From contig NZ_JACJQG010000003.1 of assembly GCF_014696435.1 (NCBI RefSeq), forward strand, positions 168,386 through 232,385: 64,000 nt of DNA, written 5' to 3'. Below, one piece after another: positions 25,749 through 34,480 of the stretch. The notes beneath the pieces are model-generated. The model searched no databases and had not been told where the DNA came from. It worked only from the letters and a program-made list of their open reading frames with translations. This DNA is from Calothrix anomala FACHB-343. GTDB taxonomy: Bacteria > Cyanobacteriota > Cyanobacteriia > Cyanobacteriales > Nostocaceae. Made by a program: the position numbers and the translations under genes. The first letter of the stretch is position 1; each line of letters starts with the position of its first letter.

Positions 25749-25897
25749 ATGTCAAGGACTAAAAAACTAGAAATTCGCGCTAGCAATACGAACTGATGCA
25801 ACTACAGCAGGAGGCACAGAAGCAGGGATTTTCTATGGCTGATTTGCTCAGAAAGTATATTTCTAGACTGCCAAAGACAAAGATTGATGGCAATTAA
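25749..25897 (+). pseudogene. Frameshifted small RHH-like protein of a tnpB element
   Basis: The frame from ATG 25749 reads MSRTKKLEIRASNTN and hits TGA at 25794. One base shift continues with ELMQLQQEAQKQGFSMADLL and RKYISRLPKTK to a TAA at 25895. The joined product looks like the ~50-residue ribbon-helix-helix-like proteins found divergent from tnpB in cyanobacterial IS elements. A second ATG at 25796 could express a 33-residue piece. Family assignment is from memory of neighbourhoods. Confidence 0.55.
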
Positions 25898-26118
25898 AAT
25901 TGCCTTTGGCACTACATCCAAGGTCTAAAGACACGGGGATGTAGTGCCTATCGGAAAGTTTTATAAAAAATTTAAACCTGCTAAATAAATACTGCTCCGG
26001 AAGGTCAAGTTTTTCTAAGAAAATAAAAATGTTAGAGAGCTTGAATAATTCAGTATAGTCACGATTAGAATGTTTAGACAGTACTTTAGCAATTGTAGTT
26101 TCAGAATATCGGGTAAAT

Positions 26119-27582
26119 ATGCTTAATACAGGTTTGCTGAAAATCCTCATCCAATCAAGTCTGGGTGTGGTCTTTTTAACGGCTGTCAATGTTGCTGCGC
26201 CATCTGCCAGCCTAGCTCAGCGACAACCAGTATCACAGATTCCACCGACAACAACACCAGCAGCATCAGCACCTATAGATACAAACTATACATTAGGTGG
26301 GGGCGACCTCATCCGTGTAAACGTATTTGAAGTACCAGAATATACTGGGGAATACCAAATTCCTCCTGGTGGCTCGATTAATTTACCTTTAATTGGTAGT
26401 GTTTCAGTTCTAGGACTAACTACCGAACAAGCTGCTGACGAAATTTCTCAAAGATACAGCCGCTATTTGAAACGTCCCCTGATTTCTGTAAATCTGTTGT
26501 CACCTCGGCCGATTAATATTTTTGTGGCGGGAGAAGTAACGCGCCCTGGTGCTTACACTCTCAGTTTACAGGGAGGTGCGGGAAATAATCCTGGTGTTCA
26601 ATACCCAACTGTATTAGCAGCCCTGACCACAGCTCAAGGGGTGACATTAGCAGCAGATGTCACTCAAGTGCAATTGCGCCGGAAGTTAGGACGCAATGGC
26701 GAGCAAACAGTCACCCTGAATTTGAAAGAGCTGATCCAAACAGGTAGAATCGGGCAAGATATTACCTTGCGGGATGGAGACACAATTGTTGTGCCCACAG
26801 CCACTACCTTTAACGTAGCAGAAGCACGCAATTTGTTTGCCGCTAACTTTGCCGCCGATCCTTCCAGACCACGCACAGTTGCGATTATTGGTGAAGTTAA
26901 CCGTCCTGGCTCTTATATGGTGACACCAGGTTCCACCACAGGGGGAGAAGGGGGAGCAGCTGGTACTGGTTTACCCACTTTAACTAGAGCGATTCAACTG
27001 GCTGGGGGGATTACAGCACAAGCTGATATTCGCAGTCTCAAGCTACGCCGTCCTACCAGAACTGGCTCAGAACAAACTATAGATGTTAATCTCTGGCAAT
27101 TATTACAGAGTGGGGATGTCAATCAAGATGTGATTGTCCAAGATGGTGACACCATTGTTGTACCTACAGCCACCGAAATTAACCCAGCAGAAGCGACTCA
27201 ATTAGCTAGTACTACTTTATCTCCTACCAGCATTCAAGTGGGTGTGGTCGGCGAAGTGAAAAAACCAGGAGCTGTGGAACTCAAACCGAATAGTTCCTTA
27301 AATCAGGCTTTATTGGCTGCTGGTGGCTTTAACGATGCAAGAGCAAAAAGCGGTGCTGTAGACTTGATTCGCCTTAACCCCAATGGTTCTGTAACTAAGC
27401 GTGTTGTACAAGTAGATTTCTCTCAGGGAATTAACGAAAAAACTAATCCTATCCTCCGCAATAATGATGTGGTGGTAGTCAGCCGTAACGGTACAGCTAG
27501 GACTGGTGATACCTTGGGTGTATTGTTCAATCCTATCGGTGCTGTTTTGGGTATTCTCAGAACGATATTTAGCGGATTTTAG
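26119..27582 (+). CDS. Polysaccharide export protein with SLBB domains (Wza/GumB-like)
   Basis: 487 residues. A signal peptide (VVFLTAVNVAAPSASLA) is followed by a polysaccharide-export domain (YTLGGGDLIRVNVFEVPEYT, PPGGSINLPLIGSVSVLGLT) and three SLBB beta-grasp units with the recurrent V.GEV.RPGAY pattern (IFVAGEVTRPGAYTL, VAIIGEVNRPGSYMV, VGVVGEVKKPGAVEL). Each is followed by ...DGDTIVVPTA-like strands. Such OPX proteins form the outer-membrane exit for exopolysaccharide. No Cys lipid anchor is seen at the cleavage site. The gene precedes a hydrolase by 108 bp on the same strand, but no glycosyltransferases are adjacent. Confidence 0.9.
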   Translation: MLNTGLLKILIQSSLGVVFLTAVNVAAPSASLAQRQPVSQIPPTTTPAASAPIDTNYTLGGGDLIRVNVFEVPEYTGEYQIPPGGSINLPLIGSVSVLGLTTEQAADEISQRYSRYLKRPLISVNLLSPRPINIFVAGEVTRPGAYTLSLQGGAGNNPGVQYPTVLAALTTAQGVTLAADVTQVQLRRKLGRNGEQTVTLNLKELIQTGRIGQDITLRDGDTIVVPTATTFNVAEARNLFAANFAADPSRPRTVAIIGEVNRPGSYMVTPGSTTGGEGGAAGTGLPTLTRAIQLAGGITAQADIRSLKLRRPTRTGSEQTIDVNLWQLLQSGDVNQDVIVQDGDTIVVPTATEINPAEATQLASTTLSPTSIQVGVVGEVKKPGAVELKPNSSLNQALLAAGGFNDARAKSGAVDLIRLNPNGSVTKRVVQVDFSQGINEKTNPILRNNDVVVVSRNGTARTGDTLGVLFNPIGAVLGILRTIFSGF

Positions 27583-27595
27583 ATCTGGCGTGCAA

Positions 27596-27627
27596 CTGGG
27601 GGTATTAGTTGATATTTCTACCCCCAG
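27596..27627 (+). terminator. Possible terminator hairpin after the SLBB gene
   Basis: 9-bp stem CTGGGGGTA / TACCCCCAG with a 14-base loop just after the stop codon. No T tract follows, so it may be a weak or attenuating structure. Confidence 0.4.
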
Positions 27628-27690
27628 AAGGCAACAAAAACAACACTTTACTAGTCAAGGTTATGCGTTATGATTGGTAACTCATAGCTA

Positions 27691-29427
27691 ATGGCTAATA
27701 TGCTTTTTAAACTAGGCAGACAGCAACGTAAAATCTCTTGGGTGCAAGGGTTACTGTGTAGCATAACCATTGCTCTGAGTTGGGGTATGGCAACACCTGC
27801 TACTTTTGCCGCCCAAAAGGTGAATATTAAGTTAGGGCCATTTCAGCAATCAATTGCGATCGCCGATTTGGAAACATTTGCCAAAACAGGTAAACTACCC
27901 CAAAATCTCCAAGTTTTTGGCCCTTTATTAACTCCCCAAATCCGCGAATTAATGACTCGTCGTCTGGAGGTAGATCCAGAAATAGCCGATAAATTCTTTG
28001 ATGATTTAGTGCGATCGCCTCAAGGTCAACAATTAATTGCTTCTTTGGGAGCAGCTATCCCTGGTAGTACTGTAGAAGGTTTGCAAGCCGCACTCAATTT
28101 ATCTTTGCGTCAAGTTAATGGTTTGAGTTTCTTGGGCTTGTTACGGGCTTACCCCGGAGAAACTGTAACAGTAGATGCCAGTAAAGCCGTAGAAATAGCT
28201 ATAGCCTTAAACACAAATTACCTTGAAAGTCAAGCTTTAAGCACTTTATTAGCAAGAGATTTATTTGTTAAAAATACTACATTTAATCCCAGCTTCGATC
28301 CGGCAGTAATTGGTAAACAAGTAGTACAGCAACAAACCCTAACTTTACAAGACCAACAACGTAAAAGAACGATTCCTGTAGATATTTATTGGAGTCAAGG
28401 TAAGACACAATCACCACTAGTGGTATTTTCTCACGGTTTTGGGGCTAATAGACGATTTTTTGCTTATTTAGCTCGCCATCTCGCCTCCTATGGGGTAACG
28501 GTAGCAGCAATTGAACATCCAGATAGTCAAATTACTGCAATTAATCGTAACTCTCCACCAGATAATTTAGCTCAACTGCTAGCGCCGAGAGAATTTATTG
28601 AACGACCAAAAGATATTAGTTTTTTACTCGACGAATTAGCCAAGCGCAACAATCAGCCAGGAGAATTACAAGGAAAATTCACCACTGATAATGTAACTGT
28701 TATCGGTCATTCTTTGGGCGGGTATACAGCTTTAGCATTGTTAGGGGGAGAAGTTGACTTACAAGCTGTGCGCGAATTCTGTCAAAATTCCCTCTCCTTT
28801 AACCAAGCGCCGGGAGATTGGTTACAATGTGCTGCTGCTCCCTTAACAGAGAAAAAACTACAGTTGAGAGATGAAAGAGTTAAAAGTGCGATCGCATTTA
28901 ATCCTTTAATCGGTAAACTCTTTGGCGATAATGGTCTCAATCAAGTTACCCAACCAGTATTATTTTTAACTAGCACAGAAGATTCTCTCACCCCAGCACT
29001 CAAGCACCAAATCCAGCCCTTTGCCCAACTCCGTGGTAATAAATATTTAGTGACGGCTATCGGTGGTACGCACTTAAGTATTAGCGATCCTGCCTATAGC
29101 ATGAGTCAGGTAACTACCATTGTCAAAGAAAAGCGCGGTACAGAAACCAATTCCCTGCGTCAATTAACTCGTGGCGTTACCTTGGCGTTTGTCAAACAAT
29201 CAACGCCAGAAGCGAAGCTATATCAACAATTTCTTACCCCAGCTTACGCCCAATCCTTGTCTACATCAGAAATACCTCTACGGCTAAATTCTGATTTACC
29301 AGGAAGTATCAAAACTTGGCTGAGTTTAACAGCAAATCCCGATTTAGGACATTTGAATGCAGCTTTTGCCGAATTAATTTTAAAACCTACCTCATTAGCT
29401 AGTGCGATCGCTAATTTTGCAACTTAG
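27691..29427 (+). CDS. DUF1400 plus alpha/beta-hydrolase secreted protein
   Basis: 578 residues. A signal peptide (about residues 1-40, ending ATFAAQ) is followed by a DUF1400 domain (about 45-200: KLGPFQQSIAIADLETFAKTG-like start, helical) and an alpha/beta-hydrolase fold from about 230. The fold has the oxyanion region VVFSHGFGANRRFF, the nucleophile elbow VIGHSLGGYTAL (Ser about residue 343) and a later GGTHLSISD that supplies the His. Similar cyanobacterial proteins are annotated as PAF-acetylhydrolase- or dienelactone-hydrolase-like lipases; the substrate is unknown. Periplasmic or extracellular location is expected. ATG 27691 gives the natural signal peptide. Confidence 0.85.
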   Translation: MANMLFKLGRQQRKISWVQGLLCSITIALSWGMATPATFAAQKVNIKLGPFQQSIAIADLETFAKTGKLPQNLQVFGPLLTPQIRELMTRRLEVDPEIADKFFDDLVRSPQGQQLIASLGAAIPGSTVEGLQAALNLSLRQVNGLSFLGLLRAYPGETVTVDASKAVEIAIALNTNYLESQALSTLLARDLFVKNTTFNPSFDPAVIGKQVVQQQTLTLQDQQRKRTIPVDIYWSQGKTQSPLVVFSHGFGANRRFFAYLARHLASYGVTVAAIEHPDSQITAINRNSPPDNLAQLLAPREFIERPKDISFLLDELAKRNNQPGELQGKFTTDNVTVIGHSLGGYTALALLGGEVDLQAVREFCQNSLSFNQAPGDWLQCAAAPLTEKKLQLRDERVKSAIAFNPLIGKLFGDNGLNQVTQPVLFLTSTEDSLTPALKHQIQPFAQLRGNKYLVTAIGGTHLSISDPAYSMSQVTTIVKEKRGTETNSLRQLTRGVTLAFVKQSTPEAKLYQQFLTPAYAQSLSTSEIPLRLNSDLPGSIKTWLSLTANPDLGHLNAAFAELILKPTSLASAIANFAT

Positions 29428-29439
29428 CATGTTTTGAAA

Positions 29440-29480
29440 ATGGGCATTGGGCATTGGGCATTGGGCATTGGGCATTGGGA
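29440..29480. repeat. Heptamer tandem repeat, GGGCATT unit
   Basis: Five to six copies of GGGCATT right after the hydrolase gene. Confidence 0.8.
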
Positions 29481-29572
29481 ATGTATTGCCCACCATATCG
29501 GGGTTTCGGTGGGCAATGCCCTAACTACAAATACGGTTATTTTTTCACCAAATCAAATCGGATTCCTATTCC

Positions 29573-29677
29573 TATATACAGCAGATTGCAAATTGGTGAG
29601 GTACAGATAATCGTTGATTGTAGGGGCACTGGCACTGCCATGCCCCGAAGCGCGTACCTCATTTACCTGAAATACAC
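29573..29677 (+). mobile_element. MITE-like element, family B, copy 2
   Basis: Starts TATATACAGCAGATTGCAAA and runs through TGAGGTACAGATAATCGTTG and a CACTGGCACTGCCATGCC core to TTACCTGAAATACAC. The right end departs from the usual ATATGCTGTATA, exactly where the truncated terminal CRISPR repeat begins (29682). Confidence 0.6.
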
Positions 29678-29681
29678 TTTC

Positions 29682-29746
29682 TTTGAAATTTCAACAATTG
29701 ATGAAGTGTCTCAGGAATTAGATGAAAGGTGTTTCAATACCAATTT
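29682..29746 (-). CRISPR. Degenerate trailer end of the CRISPR array
   Basis: A 14-bp repeat half (TTTGAAATTTCAAC, 29682-29695) is followed by a 35-bp spacer-like stretch and a 16-bp degenerate half repeat beginning GTTTCAATACC (29731-29746). That half abuts the first full repeat with no spacer. This marks the old, decayed end of the array. Confidence 0.7.
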
Positions 29747-31000
29747 GTTTCAATCCCTCATAGGGATTATTTGAAATTTCAACTATTTGAATACACTTAC
29801 TGCACTGAAGTACAAACTAGTTTCAATCCCTCATAGGGATTATTTGAAATTTCAACATCGATTTAGAAGCTGCGAAACTTAATTTTAGGAGTTTCAATCC
29901 CTCATAGGGATTATTTGAAATTTCAACTAAACCATCATTGAGAGTGTTTAGAGGTTTCTCTGTTTCAATCCCTCATAGGGATTATTTGAAATTTCAACAA
30001 GAGGGCGATCGCCTATGGGGTGGATTAAAGCACGTTTCAATCCCTCATAGGGATTATTTGAAATTTCAACCTTATCTAGTCCTATATTGCTAGGCTTCTC
30101 AATGTGTTTCAATCCCTCATAGGGATTATTTGAAATTTCAACTCAAGCTTTTGATTAATTCCGTCTCGTACATCTTCTGTTTCAATCCCTCATAGGGATT
30201 ATTTGAAATTTCAACAGAGGGTGTAACAACTAAGTTTTTATAACTCGCGTTTCAATCCCTCATAGGGATTATTTGAAATTTCAACAAAATCTACATTATT
30301 ATCAACAACAATATTCTCGTTTCAATCCCTCATAGGGATTATTTGAAATTTCAACCCAATACTCGGTATATAAGACTAAAGATATAATTGTTTCAATCCC
30401 TCATAGGGATTATTTGAAATTTCAACGTGCTTAGTGCCCACACTCCGGTTGTAGTAGATAGTTTCAATCCCTCATAGGGATTATTTGAAATTTCAACGTT
30501 TAGCAGCAGTATCAATATTTCTTGCAAAATCGTTTCAATCCCTCATAGGGATTATTTGAAATTTCAACCGCAGGCTTGAGAACTGCTGAATATGCTTTTC
30601 AAGTTTCAATCCCTCATAGGGATTATTTGAAATTTCAACATTAGTGCGGCTATTACCAGTAGGAGAATCCTAAATGTTTCAATCCCTCATAGGGATTATT
30701 TGAAATTTCAACCTGAACGAATTAAAAATGATTGTCAAACCAGTGCAAGTTTCAATCCCTCATAGGGATTATTTGAAATTTCAACGCGCATCCCTAATTG
30801 TGTAGTTGTTAAGGTCTTTGTTTCAATCCCTCATAGGGATTATTTGAAATTTCAACATTAGCATTTCCTGAGATTCAGAAGCACAAGAAAAGTTTCAATC
30901 CCTCATAGGGATTATTTGAAATTTCAACCTTCTTGCGGGTTCGAGTTATTCGCCCCTGGAAATGTTTCAATCCCTCATAGGGATTATTTGAAATTTCAAC
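29747..31000 (-). CRISPR. CRISPR array, 18 identical 37-bp repeats, 17 spacers
   Basis: Repeats start at 29747, 29820, 29891, 29962, 30034, 30106, 30179, 30249, 30319, 30390, 30461, 30532, 30603, 30676, 30749, 30820, 30892 and 30964. On the plus strand each begins GTTTCAATCCC and ends GAAATTTCAAC; all appear identical, with a central CCCTCATAGGG partial palindrome. Spacers are 33-36 bp and all different. The minus strand ends in ATTGAAAC, the usual 5' handle of crRNAs, so transcription should run right to left with the leader at 31001 onward. The repeat type resembles those served by type III or I-D Cas6 enzymes in filamentous cyanobacteria. No cas gene lies in the window. Confidence 0.97.
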
Positions 31001-31260
31001 TGCGGAAGCTTCAAAGTCAAGTTATATGGAGTTTTCAAGGTTCGGCAGCGCGGATGGAGTAATCATAACATGCAAAATAGAGAACTAGCAAACCCAAAAT
31101 GACTGAAAGTCTCTCTGCATAAGGCGCGCGAGTGCATCAATAGTAATTAAACGTTAAAAATCTGACAGATAAAGAGTTTCAGCAATTTTTCTGCAAGGTT
31201 CTTGTTTTACACCTACCCCTTCGCGCATTCTGCCAAAAAAACTTTGGCTGTAGACACATG
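31001..31260 (-). promoter_or_regulatory. Probable CRISPR leader
   Basis: AT-rich sequence next to the perfect end of the array. On the minus strand it includes GCCGAACCTTGAAAACTCC close to the first repeat, which resembles a motif recalled from cyanobacterial CRISPR leaders, and candidate promoter elements further back. There is no ORF. The boundary on the right is arbitrary. The remaining stretch to 31516 is upstream region of the stomatin gene with no gene seen. Confidence 0.6.
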
Positions 31261-31516
31261 GGAGACTTCCAGACTTCCTGCCCCCTACTCCCTACCAAAA
31301 CAGAGATAGCTTGCCAGGATGTAAGCAAGATGCTTTAATAGCGGGTGCATTCAGCCACATTGGTCTGATTGTAGCAAACCAGCTGCAATGGGTGAACCAA
31401 TGTTTAAGTTGATGTTTAAAAAATTACAAACTCAAAACATTAGACTTAGAGATAGGACAAGATAGTACCATGTCCTTTAAACTAAAATTTCTCCAAAAGC
31501 AAGCGTAGGAGCATCT

Positions 31517-32344
31517 ATGGAGCCAATCATTGCTATAGTCTTTGCACTTATAGGTTACGCCTTAGGATCGGCAAAGTTAATTAACCAGGGTAATGTCGCC
31601 TTGGTGGAAAGATTAGGGCGGTATCACCGCAAACTTAATCCGGGGTTGAACTTTATTGTTCCCTTGGTGGATCAGATTGTCATGGAAGATACTACCAGAG
31701 AGCAATATATCGACATTAAGCCCCAGAATGTAATCACTAAAGATAATATTTATCTAGAAGTTGATGCTATTCTCTATTGGCGGATTAAAGATATAGAAAA
31801 GAGCTTTTACGCCATTGATGATTTGCAAGGCGCGTTGGTACAGTTAGCTCACACCACACTCCGAGAAATTATTGCGCAGAATACTGTCGAAGAAACTAAT
31901 GTTTCTCGCCGGGAAATGGATAAAGCCATTTTAGACCAGTTAAATGATACAACTGGAGGTTGGGGCGTGGAAATTATCCGCTTGGATATTCAGCGCATTA
32001 CCCCACCAGAAAGTGTACGCAAGTCAATGGAAGAAGAACGCGCCGCCGAAATTAAAAAACGGGCGCTGATTTCGGAAGCAGAAGGAGAACGGCAAGCGGC
32101 AATTAAGAAAGCTGAAGGAACTATGACTTCTATGCAGATAATTGCCGAAGCTTTGCGTACCAATCCTGAAAGTAAAGATATTCTGCGTTATTTAGTAGCT
32201 CAAGACTATATCAATGCTAGCTACAGATTAGGCGAAAGCCCCAATGCTAAAGTTGTCTTTGTCGATCCTGGCACAGGTAGTGACTTGATGAAAGAGGTGA
32301 TTGCTGAATCAACTAGTCATGAAGGCAATGGCAATGGTGGTTAG
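31517..32344 (+). CDS. Stomatin/prohibitin-like SPFH (band 7) protein
   Basis: 275 residues. One N-terminal membrane anchor (IIAIVFALIGYALGSA) is followed by an SPFH domain (VALVERLGRYHRKLNPGLNF, then DAILYWRIKDIEKSFYAI) and the charged coiled-coil region EEERAAEIKKRALISEAEGE typical of stomatins. Such proteins form ring or cage oligomers on membranes and often work with membrane proteases; no NfeD partner is adjacent. AGGAG 6 bases before ATG 31517 supports the start. It ends convergent with folP, the stop codons overlapping by three bases. Confidence 0.92.
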   Translation: MEPIIAIVFALIGYALGSAKLINQGNVALVERLGRYHRKLNPGLNFIVPLVDQIVMEDTTREQYIDIKPQNVITKDNIYLEVDAILYWRIKDIEKSFYAIDDLQGALVQLAHTTLREIIAQNTVEETNVSRREMDKAILDQLNDTTGGWGVEIIRLDIQRITPPESVRKSMEEERAAEIKKRALISEAEGERQAAIKKAEGTMTSMQIIAEALRTNPESKDILRYLVAQDYINASYRLGESPNAKVVFVDPGTGSDLMKEVIAESTSHEGNGNGG

Positions 32345-33204
32345 TCTGGTGCTGAATGCCGATATATGGCATCAGTTACCAGCAAGACATCGCGCATTTC
32401 TTTGACATCATGAACGCGGAGGATATCAGCGCCATGAAAAATCGCCGCACAGCAAGCCGCAGCTGTTCCCCAGACTCGTGCTTTGGCATCTGGTTGATTT
32501 AAAATTCGGCCGATGAAACTTTTACGGGATGGCCCTACTAAAATAGGGCATTTTAATGTTTTTAATGACTGCAAGCGGCGAAATATTTCTAAATTTTGCT
32601 CATAATTCTTAGCAAAACCAATACCAGGATCGATTATAATTTTCTGCTGGTCAATGCCTACAGCCGTTGCAGCAGTAATTTGCTGTGCGAGAAAGTTATA
32701 AATTTCTGCCATTAAATCTTGATAATCAGTTTGTTGTTGCATATTCTGCGGATTTCCCCGGATGTGCATCAACACTATTGGCACTCCCAAGTTAGCTACT
32801 GTGGGTAACATTTGCGGATCGAAGGTGCCACCAGAAATATCATTAATTAAATCAGCACCAATAGCTACAGATGCTTTTGCTACTTCTGCTCTAGTTGTAT
32901 CTACGGAAACAGGTAGATCAATTTCTGAGCGCAGGGCTTGCACAACTGGAAGAACGCGCTGCAATTCTTCTTCCAGCGTGATTTGCTCTGCCCCTGGGCG
33001 AGTAGATTGTCCGCCGACATCAATAATATCTGCACCAGCAGCTACTAGTGCTTTCGCTTGGGCTACAGCTCCATGAAGATTATTAAATTCCCCGCCATCG
33101 CTAAAGCTATCGGGCGTAACATTTAACACGCCCATGAGGTAAGTCTGCTGTCCCCATTGGAAACAGCGTCCCCGGAGTATGAGGTTATTTGGTATGTTGG
33201 GCAT
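32341..33204 (-). CDS. folP: Dihydropteroate synthase
   Basis: 287 residues. It joins p-aminobenzoate to the pterin diphosphate in folate synthesis. The N-terminal signature LMGVLNVTPDSFSDGG, then DIIDVGGQSTRPGA, NDISGG, LMHIRG, DPGIGFAKN and the C-terminal GPSRKSFIG are all present in order, so all substrate-binding loops are intact. Normal length. ATG 33204 is the natural start. The gene is on the same strand as tpiA, separated by about 150 bp of heptamer repeats. Confidence 0.95.
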   Translation of the reverse strand: MPNIPNNLILRGRCFQWGQQTYLMGVLNVTPDSFSDGGEFNNLHGAVAQAKALVAAGADIIDVGGQSTRPGAEQITLEEELQRVLPVVQALRSEIDLPVSVDTTRAEVAKASVAIGADLINDISGGTFDPQMLPTVANLGVPIVLMHIRGNPQNMQQQTDYQDLMAEIYNFLAQQITAATAVGIDQQKIIIDPGIGFAKNYEQNLEIFRRLQSLKTLKCPILVGPSRKSFIGRILNQPDAKARVWGTAAACCAAIFHGADILRVHDVKEMRDVLLVTDAIYRHSAPD

Positions 33205-33356
33205 TGGGCATTAGGCAAGGGACTAGGGGCTAGGGGCTAGGGACTAGGGGAGAAGGAATACAAATGACAAATGACAAATGACCATTGACTATTGACTATT
33301 GACTATTGACCATTGACAAATCACCAATACCCCATGCCCCATGCCCCATGCCCATT
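33197..33356. repeat. Compound heptamer tandem repeats between folP and tpiA
   Basis: Four unit types lie in series: GGGCATT, AGGGGCT, ATTGACT and CCCCATG. It overlaps the first codons of folP slightly and ends at the tpiA stop. This is a good example of the stacked STRRs of Nostocales. Confidence 0.8.
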
Positions 33357-34119
33357 ATTTATAATTGACAATTCTGGCGAAACTGTCAGCTTCGAGGCTA
33401 GCGCCGCCGACGAGGACGCCATCGATTTCTGGTTGAGCCATAATTTCATCAATATTATTGGGCTTAACTGAGCCACCATATTGAATGGAAACGTTGGCAT
33501 TGGTCAACTGGCTACGAATGATGCCAATGACACGATTTGCTTCTGTGGCTTCACAAGTGTCACCTGTGCCAATTGCCCAGATGGGTTCGTAAGCAATTAC
33601 TAAGTTATCTTGATTGACATCTACTAGACCTTTCTCTAGCTGACTGATAATCAAGGATTCGGTTTTGCCATGATCTCGTTGTTCTTTGGTTTCACCTACA
33701 CAGAGAATGGGGGTAAGACCATATTTCTGTGCAGCTTTTAACCGGAGGTTAACGGTTGCGTCTGTTTCGCCAAAATATTGTCTGCGTTCGCTGTGACCTA
33801 CAATGACAAAGCGCACCCCGATTTCTGTCAGCATGGGGCCAGAAATTTCACCTGTGTAGGCTCCATTTTCTTCCCAGTGGACGTTTTGCGCGCCCAGTTG
33901 AACGCGGCTACCATGCAAATACTTGGACAATATGCTTAAGTCGGTGAAAGGAGGACACAGTAATACTTCGCGATTGTCTGGTGTCTCCTCTAGGTGAGGC
34001 AAAAATCCGCGTAAAAACTCTTCGGATTCTGCCTGGGTTTTGAACATTTTCCAGTTACCGGCAATAACTATTTTCCGCACAGGTGATTTAGTCAAGTTCC
34101 TAACGCTATTTAGATGCAT
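33355..34119 (-). CDS. tpiA: Triosephosphate isomerase
   Basis: 254 residues as drawn. It interconverts dihydroxyacetone phosphate and glyceraldehyde 3-phosphate. The motifs are complete: [22 protein letters not shown] with the electrophilic His, [14 protein letters not shown] with the catalytic Glu and the flexible loop, and YGGSVKPNN. Family members normally start near (M/V)[11 protein letters not shown]; here that position is a GTG at 34080, giving 241 residues, so ATG 34119 may be 13 codons too early. No clear ribosome site decides this. Used in glycolysis and the Calvin cycle. Confidence 0.95.
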   Translation of the reverse strand: MHLNSVRNLTKSPVRKIVIAGNWKMFKTQAESEEFLRGFLPHLEETPDNREVLLCPPFTDLSILSKYLHGSRVQLGAQNVHWEENGAYTGEISGPMLTEIGVRFVIVGHSERRQYFGETDATVNLRLKAAQKYGLTPILCVGETKEQRDHGKTESLIISQLEKGLVDVNQDNLVIAYEPIWAIGTGDTCEATEANRVIGIIRSQLTNANVSIQYGGSVKPNNIDEIMAQPEIDGVLVGGASLEADSFARIVNYK

Positions 34120-34480
34120 TTTTCAATGTACTACTTTTTCGGACAATCCTATTCCCTGAACCTTTAAACTACCTATTAGGATATTAAATTCTCAGTGCGT
34201 GGCTTGATTTTTGTGATATTTGTGACTTTGTATGGCTTGCGGATAATAATGAATTTTCAGCCAGGAATGTTTAATTATGCAAGGGTGCGAGCTGTGATGG
34301 TAACTTGGGGATGCGATCGCACTTTTTCACTTATTTCATTTTATCTCAAACAAAAAATACTTGCTGCATAAGTGAATGTACGGTGAATGAGCGATCGCAC
34401 AGAATTTCCAGGCTAATATTTTCACTCTGCTGAAAACGTTAGGCTAGAAATACATTTGCTAGCTATAAAAATCTCTAACT
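34120..34480. other. Intergenic region, no gene seen
   Basis: 361 bp, AT-rich, with HIP1-like GCGATCGCA sites near 34313 and 34390. It presumably holds the divergent promoters of tpiA and the nuclease-like gene. Confidence 0.5.

Larger units (their letters stand above)
25205..25948 (-). mobile_element. Decayed IS200/IS605-type element
   Basis: The left side (25216-25265) has a strong nested hairpin: CCCCTGCC / GGTAGGGG outside, GATTAAAT / ATTTAATC inside, preceded by TTGACACT. This is the form of a tnpB-element right end read on the minus strand. The minus-strand frame before it resembles a TnpB tail (NQESPTFRLNERSKI). No intact tnpA or tnpB remains. A 62-bp family C repeat is nested at 25424-25485. 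On the far side lie the frameshifted small ORF (25749-25897) and a 12-bp inverted repeat GGCACTACATCC / GGATGTAGTGCC (25908-25919, 25937-25948). Confidence 0.55.
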
